Shown: piece after piece, positions 9,221-19,273 of the stretch
Numbering within the stretch: the first letter of the stretch is position 1
Layout: each line of letters begins with the position of its first letter
DNA from: Providencia alcalifaciens DSM 30120
GTDB lineage: Bacteria; Pseudomonadota; Gammaproteobacteria; Enterobacterales; Enterobacteriaceae
Length of the DNA: 64,000 nt
Direction: 5' to 3'
Assembly: GCF_000173415.1 (NCBI RefSeq)
Contig: NZ_ABXW01000046.1
Span: 1 to 64,000 of the forward strand
Position numbers and translations under genes: made by a program
The notes under the pieces: model-generated
What the model saw: the letters and a program-made list of their open reading frames with translations, nothing else
What the model was told of the DNA's origin: nothing
The model's database searches: none

Positions 9221-9841
9221 TTACTCAAAGGGGCTTGGGTCACCGGTTCCAACGCGAGCAACAACCGGTGTGTCATCCGTAAAATCAATAACCGTCGTTG
9301 GTTTTTGACCGATGTAGCCGCCATGGATCACTAAGTCCACTTGTTTATCCAGTAAATCGCGGATCTCTTCAGGATCAGATTGCGTAAAATCATCTCCCGG
9401 TAAAATCAAGCTGGTGGACATTAATGGCTCCCCTACGGCTTCCAACAGATCACGCGCAATTGGATTTGAAGGAACACGTAAACCAATTGTTTTACGTTTT
9501 TCATTCATTAAACGGCGCGGTACTTCTTTCGTCGCTTTCAAAATAAACGTGTAGTTACCCGGTGTATTGTTCTTAATTAAACGAAATACGGTGTTATCTA
9601 CATGCGCATAGTTAGAAAGCTCGGATAAATCACGACACATTAACGTAAAGTTATGATTTGAATCCAATTTACGGATACGGCAAATACGTTCTAGGGCATT
9701 TTTTTCTTCTAAACGACAACCAATGGCATAACCTGAATCTGTCGGGTAAACCACAACGCCGCCTTTATTCAGAATTTCAACGCTTTGGCTAATCAGCCTT
9801 GCCTGAGGGTTGTCCGGATGGATATAGAAAAACTGGCTCAT
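9221..9841 (-). CDS. yciO: YciO, YrdC/Sua5 domain protein
   Basis: A 206-aa member of the YrdC/Sua5/TsaC superfamily, the same length as E. coli YciO. The family binds ATP and double-stranded RNA. TsaC itself makes threonylcarbamoyl-AMP for tRNA t6A, but YciO's own role is unclear. Conserved signatures are GGVVVYPTDSGYAIGC near the start, KRKTIGLRVPSNPIA and LMSTSLILPGDD. The start follows GAGGTCACT. It lies between rnm and rluB on the same strand, as in E. coli. Confidence 0.92.
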   Translation of the reverse strand: MSQFFYIHPDNPQARLISQSVEILNKGGVVVYPTDSGYAIGCRLEEKNALERICRIRKLDSNHNFTLMCRDLSELSNYAHVDNTVFRLIKNNTPGNYTFILKATKEVPRRLMNEKRKTIGLRVPSNPIARDLLEAVGEPLMSTSLILPGDDFTQSDPEEIRDLLDKQVDLVIHGGYIGQKPTTVIDFTDDTPVVARVGTGDPSPFE

Positions 9842-10036
9842 AGTGACCTCTATAGTTGGGTATCGACAGCATCATCCGGTGAACGACCTAAAAATGGCAC
9901 TATCTATTTGCAAAACATAACAACCACAATATTACCTTTATCAAATAATATTGCGGTTCAATAAAATAATTTATATTGCAGAGTATTTTACACCCAAACC
10001 GTGATCCATCAATAAATTAGGTTATATTCTCATAAA

Positions 10037-10909
10037 CTAAGCGGTTTTTATCTGATCCCACAGCGTCCAAACCGCATGATTATCATTAGGGAGCCATAGA
10101 TTGCGTCCTAGTTCAATCCACGAACACGGTCGATGAAAATCAGAGCCGACAGACGTTTTCAATTCGGCGCCTTGCGCTAATTCCCCTAGAAATTGCTTCT
10201 CATTCGCTGGCTGCTGACAGTGGGATATCTCCATCGCATCCCCTTGGCAAGCTTTAAAATGGTCGATCAGCCGTCTTAACCACTTATTGGAAAGTTGATA
10301 TTTTGATGGATGGGCTAATACCGCAACACCACCCGCGCGATGAATCGCGTCGACGGCCTCTTGAATGCTGCACCACTGAGCTGGTACATAACCAGTCTTT
10401 CCTTTCGCAAGGTAGCGCTTGAACACATTATTAATCGTTTTCTCTTTGCCAGTTTTGACAATATATTGCGCAAAATGCGCCCGAGTTACCTGTCCACCAC
10501 CTGAAAGTGCTTGTGCATTCTCCCATGCATCATCAATTCCTGCTTTTTGCAAACGTCGTCCCATTTCAATGCCACGTTCTAAACGACGCTGTGATTGCTG
10601 CTCCAACAACGTTGCCATTGCAGGCTCACTCGGTGAAAAATTTAGCCCAACAATATGAATTTCAATATTTTCCCACAGGGTGGATATTTCAACGCCATTA
10701 ACTAGTGTTAATGGACGCGGATTTTCTGCAAGATATGCCCTGGCGGCAATCACCCCATCACAAGTATCATGATCCGTAATTGATAAGACATTCACACCCA
10801 TTACTATCGCACGTTCGACTAACTCAGCGGGCGTTAAATCCCCATCTGATGCATTCGTATGGCTATGTAAGTCATAGCGAGTCACTATTGGCGTCGAATC
10901 TTGCGACAT
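10037..10909 (-). CDS. rnm: PHP-domain 5'-3' exoribonuclease (RNase AM, YciV)
   Basis: RNase AM trims the 5' ends of rRNAs and degrades short RNA oligonucleotides. The PHP metal site is visible in DLHSHTNASDGDLTP at the N-terminus, then ITDHDTCDG, GVEISTLWENIEIHIVG, LAHPSKY and GSDFHRP. The ATG at 10909 follows AGAAGG and gives 290 aa, close to E. coli YciV (293). The longer frame to 11005 would run into the trp promoter and add a residue stretch with no homology. It is divergent from the trp operon, so the two share their upstream region. Confidence 0.92.
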   Translation of the reverse strand: MSQDSTPIVTRYDLHSHTNASDGDLTPAELVERAIVMGVNVLSITDHDTCDGVIAARAYLAENPRPLTLVNGVEISTLWENIEIHIVGLNFSPSEPAMATLLEQQSQRRLERGIEMGRRLQKAGIDDAWENAQALSGGGQVTRAHFAQYIVKTGKEKTINNVFKRYLAKGKTGYVPAQWCSIQEAVDAIHRAGGVAVLAHPSKYQLSNKWLRRLIDHFKACQGDAMEISHCQQPANEKQFLGELAQGAELKTSVGSDFHRPCSWIELGRNLWLPNDNHAVWTLWDQIKTA

Positions 10910-10967
10910 GATGTTACCTTCTCCCTTCTTCGACTTAACGAAAATTAAAAATAAATACAAACAACTA

Positions 10968-10996
10968 TTGACACAAACCTCATGATCCAGTTTACT
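10968..10996 (+). promoter_or_regulatory. trp promoter
   Basis: A consensus -35 TTGACA (10968-10973) and a -10 TTTACT (10991-10996) are separated by 17 bases. The arrangement is that of the E. coli trp promoter, and the -10 lies within the TrpR operator. Confidence 0.85.
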
Positions 10997-11006
10997 AGTA
11001 CGCAAG
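10986..11006. promoter_or_regulatory. TrpR operator
   Basis: CCAGTTTACTAGTACGCAAG overlaps the -10 region. Its right part, ACTAGTACGCAAG, is identical to the E. coli trp operator as I recall it. Tryptophan-bound TrpR would block the promoter here. Confidence 0.8.
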
Positions 11007-11061
11007 ATTAGTTACATCCAAAAAACATTTAAAACCAATTTGTTTATCCAGTGAGGCATGT

Positions 11062-11133
11062 ATGACTTTATTCAATTTATCAAATCGTTGGTGGCGCGAC
11101 TTCCCAAATTGGGCGGAAGCCGCACGCGCATAA
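11062..11133 (+). CDS. trpL: trp operon leader peptide
   Basis: A 23-codon ORF (MTLFNLSNRWWRDFPNW, then AEAARA) behind a GAGG site. It has tandem Trp codons at 11089-11094 and a third at 11110. This is the ribosome-stalling peptide of attenuation: when charged tRNA-Trp is scarce, stalling at the tandem codons favours the antiterminator. An overlapping ATG at 11058 opens a different frame without this property. Confidence 0.93.
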   Translation: MTLFNLSNRWWRDFPNWAEAARA

Positions 11134-11154
11134 ATTGTTAATGCCTCAGTGCCG

Positions 11155-11182
11155 AACCCGCCCTCAACCAGCGGGTTTTTTT
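11155..11182 (+). terminator. trp attenuator
   Basis: AACCCGC (11155-11161) pairs with GCGGGTT (11171-11177) across a 9-nt loop, followed by a T run. It lies between trpL and trpE. Confidence 0.92.
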
Positions 11183-11210
11183 ATGTCTGAAATTAGCTTA
11201 AGGCAGCAAA

Positions 11211-12785
11211 ATGAACAAACAAAACACCACATTAGCACATTTTAATTATCTGGATAGCCCAATTAACTATCAACCAGACCCAACGTTGCTATTTAATCAT
11301 CTGTGCCAGAATAAACCCGCTACCATGTTGTTAGAGTCGGCGGAAGTCAACAACAAAGCCAATTTACAAAGTTTGTTAATCGTCGACAGCGCATTACGTA
11401 TCCGAGCATTTGGTCAACGTGTCGAAATTGAAGCATTAACCCAAAATGGGCAAGCACTTCTGCCATTAATCAGTGAGCAGTTAACAGAGCAAGCCCTTCG
11501 TTGTGATTTAACAACAGAGCATTTGACCGTTGTTTTTGCGCAACCAGAAAGTCAATTAGATGAAGATAGCCGCTTAAAAAGCGCATCCTGCTTAGATGTA
11601 TTACGGACATTGCCTGCACTGGCACAAGCCTACTACACCAAGCCTGAAATTCTCTTCATGGGTGGGTTATTCGCCTACGATTTAGTCGCAAATTTTGAAG
11701 AATTACCTGAAGTAACAGCGACTAACCAGTGCCCTGATTTCTGCTTTTTTGTCGCTGAACACTATTTAGTGATCGACCATCAGAACCAAGCGGCACGTTT
11801 GAAAAGCTTATTTTTTACTGCAAATGTACAAGCAGTAGCACAAGTACAACAACGTCATAATGACATTATCGTGGCTTGCCGACCTTACTTACCCACCTTG
11901 CCTTTGGGGGAACCCACTAAGTTCAGCGTTACTATCAATAAAGACGATACAGAGTATGGCAAGGTGGTGAATACACTAAAAGAGGCGATTTATCGTGGGG
12001 ATATCTTCCAAGTTGTGCCATCGCGTAAATTTAGTATGCCATGTGCACAACCCTTGATTGCCTATCAAAAACTCAAAGCACAAAACCCAAGCCCTTATAT
12101 GTTTTTTATGCAAGACAACGACTTTACGCTGTTTGGCGCATCACCTGAAAGTGCATTGAAATACAGCCAACAAAGTCGTGTTGTCGAAATCTACCCTATC
12201 GCAGGGACTCGTCCTCGTGGACGTAATGCGCAAGGGAATATCGACTTGGATTTAGATAGTCGCATCGAATTAGCAATGCGCACGGATGAAAAAGAGCTCG
12301 CGGAACACATCATGCTCGTAGACTTGGCTCGTAATGATTTAGCACGCATTTGCGAAGCGGGTAGCCGTTATGTCGCCAATTTGACCAAAGTCGATCGCTA
12401 CTCTTTTGTGATGCACCTAGTCTCTCATGTTGTGGGCACTTTACGTCGTGATTTAGATGTATTTCATGCCTATCAAGCCTGTATGAATATGGGAACACTA
12501 ACTGGTGCGCCAAAAGTCAAAGCCATGCAATTGATTGCCGAATGTGAAAAAGAACGTCGCGGCTCCTACGGTGGCGCTGTCGGGTACTTCAACGGCAAAG
12601 GGGATTTTGATACCTGTATCGTTATTCGCTCAGCGTATGTTGAAAATGGTATTGCGACAGTGCAAGCCGGCGGTGGTGTGGTACTCGACTCCTCCCCGCA
12701 AGGTGAAGCCGACGAAACGCGTAATAAGGCACGTGCAGTGATCCGCGCGATTGCTCAAGCCCACCAAGTTGAGGAGTTATTCTAA
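11211..12785 (+). CDS. trpE: Anthranilate synthase component I
   Basis: Makes anthranilate from chorismate with ammonia supplied by TrpG, the first committed step of tryptophan synthesis. At 524 aa it matches the family. The N-terminal feedback region contains MLLESAEV. The catalytic C-terminal half has the chorismate-binding signatures [43 protein letters not shown] and [14 protein letters not shown]. The stop codon overlaps the trpG start (TAATG), which couples translation. Confidence 0.97.
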   Translation: MNKQNTTLAHFNYLDSPINYQPDPTLLFNHLCQNKPATMLLESAEVNNKANLQSLLIVDSALRIRAFGQRVEIEALTQNGQALLPLISEQLTEQALRCDLTTEHLTVVFAQPESQLDEDSRLKSASCLDVLRTLPALAQAYYTKPEILFMGGLFAYDLVANFEELPEVTATNQCPDFCFFVAEHYLVIDHQNQAARLKSLFFTANVQAVAQVQQRHNDIIVACRPYLPTLPLGEPTKFSVTINKDDTEYGKVVNTLKEAIYRGDIFQVVPSRKFSMPCAQPLIAYQKLKAQNPSPYMFFMQDNDFTLFGASPESALKYSQQSRVVEIYPIAGTRPRGRNAQGNIDLDLDSRIELAMRTDEKELAEHIMLVDLARNDLARICEAGSRYVANLTKVDRYSFVMHLVSHVVGTLRRDLDVFHAYQACMNMGTLTGAPKVKAMQLIAECEKERRGSYGGAVGYFNGKGDFDTCIVIRSAYVENGIATVQAGGGVVLDSSPQGEADETRNKARAVIRAIAQAHQVEELF

Positions 12786-13393
12786 TGGCTAACATCTTAC
12801 TACTCGATAATATTGACTCTTTTACTTACAACTTGGTCGACCAATTACGTGCCAGTGGTCATCAGGTCGTGATCTACCGTAACACCGTCAGTGCAGAACA
12901 TGTTTTATCCGTACTGACGCAATTGAATGACCCGATTTTGGTGCTTTCTCCCGGACCAGGAAAACCCAGTGAAGCCGGTTGTATGCCTGAAGTGCTTAAA
13001 TCTGCGTTAGGAAAAATTCCGGTGATTGGTATTTGCTTAGGGCATCAAGCCATTGTTGAAGCGTATGGCGGCGTTGTTTCTCCAGCGGGTGAAATATTAC
13101 ATGGTAAAGCCTCAATGGCGACCCATGATGGTCAAGCGATGTTTGCTGATTTAGATAACCCAATTTCAGTGGCGCGTTATCACTCTTTAGTAGGTAGCCA
13201 AGTTCCTGAATCATTAACCATTTGTGCACAGTCCAACGGTATGGTTATGGCCGTGCGCAATGATGAGCAGCGAGTGTGTGGATTCCAGTTTCACCCTGAA
13301 TCCATCTTAACCACGCAAGGTAAGTTGTTATTAGAAAACACCGTGGCATGGGCGCTTTCTTCCCCCAACAAAACAACAACACATTCGCACTAA
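12785..13393 (+). CDS. trpG: Anthranilate synthase component II (glutamine amidotransferase)
   Basis: Releases ammonia from glutamine for TrpE. It is a class I amidotransferase with [13 protein letters not shown] at the start, an oxyanion loop (LSPGPGKP), the nucleophile in GICLGHQAI and the His-Glu pair in FHPESI. Unlike E. coli, where TrpG is fused to TrpD, this gene ends in its own stop at 13393 and trpD follows as a separate gene. Starts in the TAATG overlap with trpE. Confidence 0.96.
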   Translation: MANILLLDNIDSFTYNLVDQLRASGHQVVIYRNTVSAEHVLSVLTQLNDPILVLSPGPGKPSEAGCMPEVLKSALGKIPVIGICLGHQAIVEAYGGVVSPAGEILHGKASMATHDGQAMFADLDNPISVARYHSLVGSQVPESLTICAQSNGMVMAVRNDEQRVCGFQFHPESILTTQGKLLLENTVAWALSSPNKTTTHSH

Positions 13394-13413
13394 TGGGACA
13401 CAGAGAGCCAATC

Positions 13414-14415
13414 ATGCAAAACATTTACGATAAATTATTTAAGGCGCAAGCGTTAACTCAACAAGAGAGCCAATACCTCTTTAACGCCATCATTCAAGGT
13501 GAGCTCACGGAGCCCCAACTTGCCGCGGTGCTGATCAGCATGAAAATGCGCGGTGAACAACCTCAAGAAATTGCAGGTGCCGCACTGGCATGCTTGGAAA
13601 ACGCGCAGCCATTCCCACGCCCTGATTATCAATTTAGCGATATTGTCGGGACCGGTGGTGATGGAGCAAACAGCATTAACATTTCAACCGCCAGCGCTTT
13701 TGTGGCTGCCGAATGTGGGATCAAAGTAGCCAAACACGGTAACCGTAGCGTTTCAAGTCGTTCTGGTTCCTCTGATTTACTTGCTGCATTTGGAATTGCA
13801 TTAGATTTAAGTGCTCAGAGTGCTCGTGATGCCTTAGATGAATTAGGTTTATGCTTTTTATTTGCGCCACAATATCACAGTGGATTCCGTCATGCCGCGC
13901 CGGTTCGCACTCAATTAAAGACGCGCACCCTATTTAATGTACTGGGTCCATTAATCAACCCTGCGCGTCCACCGCTCGCTTTAGTTGGCGTGTATCAAGA
14001 TTCACTGGTTGAGCCCGTTGCAAAAACCATGCAAATGCTTGGGTTTACTCGTGCAGCTGTGGTACATAGTGGAGGGATGGATGAAGTTTCTCTTCATGCG
14101 CCAACCCACGTAGCCGAACTAAAAAATGGCGAAGTGCAGCAATATATCTTAACAGCTAACGATTTTGGCTTAACACCCTATCAACTAAAAGATTTAGAAG
14201 GTGGTACGCCCGATGAGAATCGTTTTCTGTTAACTCAATTATTACAAGGACATGGTCAAGCCGCTCATGAAGCTGCTGTTGCTGCCAATGTCGCGATGTT
14301 ATTACGTATTAATGGTTACGAAGATTTAAAAGAAAACAGCGAGCACGCACTCAATATTATTCGTAGCGGCAAAGCATTTGACCGCGTTCTGGCACTAGCT
14401 GCAAGGGAGCACTAA
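13414..14415 (+). CDS. trpD: Anthranilate phosphoribosyltransferase
   Basis: Adds the phosphoribosyl group of PRPP to anthranilate. The glycine-rich PRPP site [17 protein letters not shown], the [17 protein letters not shown] segment and [12 protein letters not shown] are clear. I choose ATG 13414 ([17 protein letters not shown]), which begins the conserved helix. An ATG at 13393, overlapping the trpG stop, is an alternative that would add seven residues. The gene stands alone rather than as the C-terminal half of a TrpGD fusion. Confidence 0.95.
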   Translation: MQNIYDKLFKAQALTQQESQYLFNAIIQGELTEPQLAAVLISMKMRGEQPQEIAGAALACLENAQPFPRPDYQFSDIVGTGGDGANSINISTASAFVAAECGIKVAKHGNRSVSSRSGSSDLLAAFGIALDLSAQSARDALDELGLCFLFAPQYHSGFRHAAPVRTQLKTRTLFNVLGPLINPARPPLALVGVYQDSLVEPVAKTMQMLGFTRAAVVHSGGMDEVSLHAPTHVAELKNGEVQQYILTANDFGLTPYQLKDLEGGTPDENRFLLTQLLQGHGQAAHEAAVAANVAMLLRINGYEDLKENSEHALNIIRSGKAFDRVLALAAREH

Positions 14416-14416
14416 A

Positions 14417-15793
14417 ATGAAAGGCACTGTATTACAGAAGATTGTAGATGACAAACTGACCTACTTGGTTGAACGCAAATTGCACCAACCACTAGCGAGT
14501 TTCCAATCTGAAGTGCAACCTGCGCAACGTGGTTTTTATGCGGCATTACAAGCTAAACGCCCTGTCTTTATTTTAGAGTGTAAAAAAGCATCGCCATCAA
14601 AAGGAGTGATCCGTGAAGATTTCGATCCTGCGGTCATTGCCAGCATGTATGCTCCTTATGCTTCTGCAATTTCTGTTCTTACCGATGAAAAATATTTCCA
14701 AGGTAAAATGGATTATCTGACTATCGTCAGCAATACCGTGAAACAACCTGTTCTGTGCAAAGATTTTATTGTCGACCCTTATCAGATATACCTTGCTCGC
14801 TATTACCAAGCAGATGCTATCTTACTTATGCTATCGGTATTGGACGATGAGCAATACATTGCATTAGCAGATGTGGCGCACCAACTCAATATGGGCGTAC
14901 TCACTGAAGTCAGTAATGAAGGTGAACTGCAGCGCGCTATCAAGTTGAGAGCCAAAGTTGTCGGGATCAATAACCGTGACCTACGTGATATGTCCATTGA
15001 CCTCAATCGCACTCGTCAGCTAGCTCCGCGTTTACCTGCGGGTACGGTGGTGATCAGTGAATCGGGCATCTTACAACATCAACATATTCAAAGCCTTGTC
15101 GATGTCGCAAATGGATTCTTAATTGGCAGTGCCTTGATGGAACAGGCAGATTTACCACAAGCGCTGCGTAATTTATTAGTTGGCGAGCATAAAGTCTGTG
15201 GTTTAACCCGCGAGCAAGATGCTAAAGCGGCTTTTGCTGCTGGTGCTAATTTTGGCGGATTAATTTTTGCGGAAAAATCACCCCGCAAAGTGACACTGTC
15301 ACAAGCAAAGCAGATTATTCACTCAACCCCGCTTAAATATGTGGGTGTTTTTCGCGATCAATCCGTTGATTTTGTATCACATATTGCACAACAGCTAGCA
15401 CTTCACGCTGTTCAGCTTCACGGTAACGAAGACAATGCCTACATTGCCCAGCTCCGTGAAATCTTGCCCGCGCACTGTCATATTTGGAAAGCACTTAACA
15501 TGGCAGATAATCAAGTTATTGATTATGACCCAACTTTAGTCGATATCTTGCTATTAGATAATGGTGCAGGTGGTACAGGTAAAACCTTTGATTGGTCAAA
15601 TATCCCCGTCAATAGCTCACATAAGCTGATGATTGCTGGCGGACTCAACCCAGATAATTGCCAGCAAGCGGCACAACTCGTTTGTAATGGGCTTGATTTT
15701 AACTCAGGTATTGAGATTGAGCCGGGTATTAAATCCGAACATAAACTAAACCAAGTCTTTGATGTATTGAAGAATGCCCGTATGGCACTTTAG
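14417..15793 (+). CDS. trpC: Bifunctional indole-3-glycerol-phosphate synthase / phosphoribosylanthranilate isomerase
   Basis: Catalyses the third and fourth enzymatic steps after anthranilate. The N-terminal IGPS barrel (about residues 1-255) shows FILECKKASPSKGVIRED, DPYQIYLARYYQADAILLM and GINNRDL. The C-terminal PRAI barrel shows VCGLTREQDAKAAFAAGANF, LIFAEKSPR, VQLHGNED and LDFNSGIEIEPGIK. The 458-aa fusion is the enterobacterial form (E. coli 453). The start is one base after the trpD stop. Confidence 0.97.
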   Translation: MKGTVLQKIVDDKLTYLVERKLHQPLASFQSEVQPAQRGFYAALQAKRPVFILECKKASPSKGVIREDFDPAVIASMYAPYASAISVLTDEKYFQGKMDYLTIVSNTVKQPVLCKDFIVDPYQIYLARYYQADAILLMLSVLDDEQYIALADVAHQLNMGVLTEVSNEGELQRAIKLRAKVVGINNRDLRDMSIDLNRTRQLAPRLPAGTVVISESGILQHQHIQSLVDVANGFLIGSALMEQADLPQALRNLLVGEHKVCGLTREQDAKAAFAAGANFGGLIFAEKSPRKVTLSQAKQIIHSTPLKYVGVFRDQSVDFVSHIAQQLALHAVQLHGNEDNAYIAQLREILPAHCHIWKALNMADNQVIDYDPTLVDILLLDNGAGGTGKTFDWSNIPVNSSHKLMIAGGLNPDNCQQAAQLVCNGLDFNSGIEIEPGIKSEHKLNQVFDVLKNARMAL

Positions 15794-15847
15794 CCAAAAA
15801 CACATTCATCAATACAGAACACACAATTTTAAAATGGATAATAAATA

Positions 15848-17038
15848 ATGAGCAAATTAGACCCCTATTTCGGTGAGTTTGGTGGGCAATATGTCCCAGA
15901 AATCCTGATCCCTGCATTAAACCAGTTGGAAGATGCCTTTATTGATGCCCAAAATGATCCTGCATTCTTAACGGAATTTCATGACCTACTCAAAAATTAT
16001 GCGGGTCGTCCAACTGCGTTAACCCTGTGCCGTAATCTGACTGCGGGAACAAAAACCAAACTCTATTTAAAGCGTGAAGACCTCCTTCACGGGGGCGCCC
16101 ACAAAACTAACCAAGTTTTAGGGCAAGCCTTACTGGCAAAACGCATGGGCAAAAATGAAATTATTGCCGAAACGGGTGCTGGGCAACATGGTGTTGCTAC
16201 CGCCCTTGCTTGTGCATTATTGAATATGAAATGTCGTATTTACATGGGTGCGAAAGATGTTGAACGTCAGTCTCCTAACGTATTTCGGATGAAATTAATG
16301 GGTGCGGAAGTGATCCCAGTCCATAGCGGCTCTGCGACCTTAAAAGATGCCTGTAATGAAGCATTAAGAGACTGGTCTGGCAGCTATGAAACCGCACACT
16401 ATTTATTAGGGACTGCGGCGGGTCCTCATCCCTATCCAACCATTGTACGTGAATTCCAACGGATGATTGGTGATGAAGCCAAACAACAGATCTTAGACAA
16501 GGAAGGTCGTTTGCCCGATGCGGTGATCGCCTGTATCGGTGGCGGTTCCAATGCTATCGGCATGTTTGCCTCCTTTATTCCTGAAGAAAATGTCGGGTTA
16601 ATTGGTGTTGAGCCCGCGGGCCATGGCATTGAATCAGGGCAACACGGTGCTCCTTTGAAACACGGTCGCGTTGGGATTTACTTTGGAATGAAGTCCCCCA
16701 TGATGCAAACCTCTGAAGGTCAAATTGAAGAGTCTTATTCAATTTCTGCGGGATTAGATTTCCCGTCAGTGGGTCCTCAACACGCTCACTTAAACAGTAT
16801 TGGTCGAGCAGAATACGTTTCAATCACGGATGATGAAGCGCTGAATGCCTTTAAGTTGCTGTCACGTAAAGAAGGCATTATTCCTGCGTTGGAATCTTCT
16901 CATGCGCTGGCTTACGCGCTCAAAATGGCAGAACAAAATCCAAATAAAGAGCAGTTGTTAATTGTCAATTTATCCGGTCGTGGTGATAAAGACATTTTTA
17001 CAGTACATGATATTTTGACCAGCAGAGGGGAAATCTAA
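15848..17038 (+). CDS. trpB: Tryptophan synthase beta chain
   Basis: Condenses indole with serine using PLP. The Schiff-base lysine is in HGGAHKTNQ, the phosphate loop in [12 protein letters not shown] and the family start in [14 protein letters not shown]. The length is 396 aa (E. coli 397). A 54-base gap separates it from trpC, and its stop overlaps the trpA start (TAATG). Confidence 0.97.
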   Translation: MSKLDPYFGEFGGQYVPEILIPALNQLEDAFIDAQNDPAFLTEFHDLLKNYAGRPTALTLCRNLTAGTKTKLYLKREDLLHGGAHKTNQVLGQALLAKRMGKNEIIAETGAGQHGVATALACALLNMKCRIYMGAKDVERQSPNVFRMKLMGAEVIPVHSGSATLKDACNEALRDWSGSYETAHYLLGTAAGPHPYPTIVREFQRMIGDEAKQQILDKEGRLPDAVIACIGGGSNAIGMFASFIPEENVGLIGVEPAGHGIESGQHGAPLKHGRVGIYFGMKSPMMQTSEGQIEESYSISAGLDFPSVGPQHAHLNSIGRAEYVSITDDEALNAFKLLSRKEGIIPALESSHALAYALKMAEQNPNKEQLLIVNLSGRGDKDIFTVHDILTSRGEI

Positions 17039-17844
17039 TGACGCGTTATACCCAACTTTTTCAGCGTTTAGACCAAAAAAATCAAGGTGCTTTCGTTCCC
17101 TTTGTCACGTTAGGTGACCCTGATGCTGAGCTCTCGTTAAAAATTATTGACGCACTCATCGCTGGCGGTGCGGATGCCTTAGAGATAGGCATTCCGTTCT
17201 CTGATCCTTTAGCCGACGGTCCCACTATTCAAAATGCGAATTTACGGGCATTTAAAAGTGATATCACACCAACGCTGTGTTTTGAATTATTAGCACGTAT
17301 TCGAGCTAAACATCCGGATATGCCAATTGGCTTATTAGTGTATGCCAACTTAGTGTTCACTAATGGTATTGACTCTTTCTATCAACGTTGTCAGCAGTCA
17401 GGTGTAGATTCCGTTTTAGTTGCGGATGTGCCAATGCGTGAATCAAAGCCTTTCCGTGAATCTGCGATAGCCCACGGTATTGCGCCTATCTTTATCTGCC
17501 CACCAAATGGTGATGACGCCCTGCTACAGGAAATTGGCAAACACAGTCAAGGCTATACTTATTTGCTTTCTCGAGCGGGAGTCACCGGAACAGAGCAACG
17601 TGCTCAAATGCCATTAACCCATTTAATCGATAAGCTCTCTCAATATGGTGCGGCGCCTGCACTTCAAGGATTTGGTATTTCAGAACCGGAACAAGTAGCT
17701 GAAGCGATTCGTAATGGTGCAGCTGGCGCAATATCCGGTTCCGCTGTCGTCAAAATTATTGAAAATAATTTGCAGCAGCCACAAGAGATGCTCAGTAAAT
17801 TAACGACGTTTGTCACTAATATGAAAGCTGCTACACAGAAATAA
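17038..17844 (+). CDS. trpA: Tryptophan synthase alpha chain
   Basis: Cleaves indole-3-glycerol phosphate to indole, which is channelled to TrpB. The active-site glutamate is in [19 protein letters not shown] and the aspartate in [19 protein letters not shown] and GSAVVKIIE close the barrel. Length is 268 aa, as in E. coli. It is the last gene of the operon and is followed by a terminator. Confidence 0.97.
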   Translation: MTRYTQLFQRLDQKNQGAFVPFVTLGDPDAELSLKIIDALIAGGADALEIGIPFSDPLADGPTIQNANLRAFKSDITPTLCFELLARIRAKHPDMPIGLLVYANLVFTNGIDSFYQRCQQSGVDSVLVADVPMRESKPFRESAIAHGIAPIFICPPNGDDALLQEIGKHSQGYTYLLSRAGVTGTEQRAQMPLTHLIDKLSQYGAAPALQGFGISEPEQVAEAIRNGAAGAISGSAVVKIIENNLQQPQEMLSKLTTFVTNMKAATQK

Positions 17845-17876
17845 TTCCCATCATTTATTTCTATCTAGACTTTGTG

Positions 17877-17904
17877 AAGCCATCCATTATTGGGTGGTTT
17901 TTTT
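17877..17904 (+). terminator. trp operon terminator
   Basis: AGCCATCCA (17878-17886) and TGGGTGGTT (17891-17899) pair with two G-U wobbles around a short loop and are followed by a T run. Confidence 0.75.
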
Positions 17905-18143
17905 ATTCTTAATATCAATTAATTGATTTTGGTTTTTAGTCAAATTTCACATCACAGAAAACATTTCAAATATAGAGATAAAATCATTAACTTTAATTTA
18001 AGTTTAAATACGTATTTTGATATTTAAATTTTGAATGAAATATCTGTATTGATATATTAAAACCCCGGCAATGTAAATTTAATGTTAAATAAAATAGAAT
18101 TAATTTAACATTCCAGATTATTATTTTATTTTCTAAAAACGAA
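17905..18143. other. AT-rich region between trpA and ompW
   Basis: Very AT-rich spacer between the two convergent transcripts' terminators. I see no gene, RNA or repeat. E. coli has yciE, yciF and yciG in this interval; they are absent here. Confidence 0.6.
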
Positions 18144-18170
18144 AAATCCGGGAAGTATATTCCCGGATTT
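18144..18170. terminator. ompW terminator
   Basis: AAATCCGGGAA (18144-18154) and TTCCCGGATTT (18160-18170) form an 11-bp stem with a 5-nt loop. The flanking A/T runs are short, so it probably serves ompW on the minus strand, 60 bases past its stop. Confidence 0.8.
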
Positions 18171-18229
18171 CTTTACTGCTTTCTAATCCATTAGTCAGCA
18201 AGAATAATCTTGCTTATGTCCTTAAGAAA

Positions 18230-18871
18230 TTAGAAACGGTAACCCACACCAAACATAAATACGAATGGGTCTAAACGAGTATCGATTTTTTGTTGCTGAC
18301 CATCGGCTTTAAATTTAACGTCCGTTTCGATATTCATCCACCACACTGAGGCGTTTAACATCCAGTTGTCAGTCAGGTTATAGTCCATACCTGCTTGAGC
18401 TGCAAAGCCCCAAGAGCTTGATAAATCAAGGTCTGAAAGCTTAGCATCTTTACCTGTGCTATTAAATTTCTCATCAAAGAAGAAGGTATAGTTCAGACCC
18501 GCACCTAAATAAGGACGCAGTTTATCTTCTTTACTACCGAAATAGTATTGAGCCATCAGTGTTGGTGGTAAATGTTTAACTGTTGCAATAGTACCTGTAG
18601 GACCTGTTCCAACTTTATGCTCAAAAGGTGTTGCGGCTAATAATTCCACACCAATATTATCGGTGATCATGTAACCGAAAGTTAAACCTAATTGGGTATT
18701 ATTATTAACGTCAAAAGAACCAAGCCCTAATACGTTTTCAGAACCCGCATTTGGTCTTACCGTTGCAGTTCCTGCACGGAATAAAAAGTCGCCAGCTTCA
18801 TGTGCAAATGAAACAGCTGGAGCTAAAGTTGCAGCAGCTAAGACAAGCGCAGTGAGTTTTTTCATTGTCAT
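18230..18871 (-). CDS. ompW: Outer membrane protein OmpW
   Basis: Small eight-stranded outer-membrane barrel of the OmpW family, with a hydrophobic channel and colicin-receptor activity in E. coli. A signal peptide (MKKLTALVLAAATLAPAVSFA) precedes HEAGDFLFRAGTATVRPN, and the protein ends with the barrel signature FGVGYRF. AGGA lies five bases before ATG 18871 (MTMKKL). ATG 18865 (MKKL) is the alternative. A perfect FNR consensus box lies about 140 bases upstream. Confidence 0.95.
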   Translation of the reverse strand: MTMKKLTALVLAAATLAPAVSFAHEAGDFLFRAGTATVRPNAGSENVLGLGSFDVNNNTQLGLTFGYMITDNIGVELLAATPFEHKVGTGPTGTIATVKHLPPTLMAQYYFGSKEDKLRPYLGAGLNYTFFFDEKFNSTGKDAKLSDLDLSSSWGFAAQAGMDYNLTDNWMLNASVWWMNIETDVKFKADGQQQKIDTRLDPFVFMFGVGYRF

Positions 18872-19273
18872 CCCATTCCTATGTTTATTATTTAGCAAAA
18901 ATATAGCCTATTCTCGAATTAGATATTCAAATCAAGATCACATCTTTTGCTAATTTATATATTTCGCAATAAATCTGAGTTTATTATTCCATTACTATTT
19001 TTTTCTATTTTGATTTGAATCAATTTTCGTTAAATAACCATTAAAATAAAAAATGATTTTATATTTATTGCTAATTAAACTCACTTTTAAATATATATTT
19101 AAAATACATCTTTTGGATTTTATTCTTTATTATTCTTAATACGCGTATTTATTGAGCGCCTCTACTGATTAGGCTAACTCCCAGACTTTTCTTATCTTTC
19201 TCTACCTATACGCACGATACTCGGTTACAATCACCGTCAAATTTTTATTCCGTTTGTAGATAGGAGCAGTTAC
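18872..19273. promoter_or_regulatory. ompW/yciC divergent regulatory region
   Basis: About 400 AT-rich bases between divergent ompW and yciC. It holds the FNR box at 19010-19023 and the promoters of both genes. I see no other element. Confidence 0.6.
19010..19023. promoter_or_regulatory. FNR-binding site upstream of ompW
   Basis: TTGAT-TTGA-ATCAA matches the FNR consensus at every specified base. On the minus strand, a class II spacing of 41.5 bases puts a start near 18975, with the hexamer ATAATA (18982-18987) in the -10 position. E. coli ompW is known to respond to FNR. Confidence 0.75.

Noticed and set aside
11058-11145. Overlapping leader ORF from ATG 11058
   Set aside because: It lacks Trp codons. 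The frame from 11062 has tandem Trp codons and the normal trpL ending.
13348-13413. Longer N-terminus for TrpD
   Set aside because: It would overlap the end of trpG and adds residues with no family similarity.
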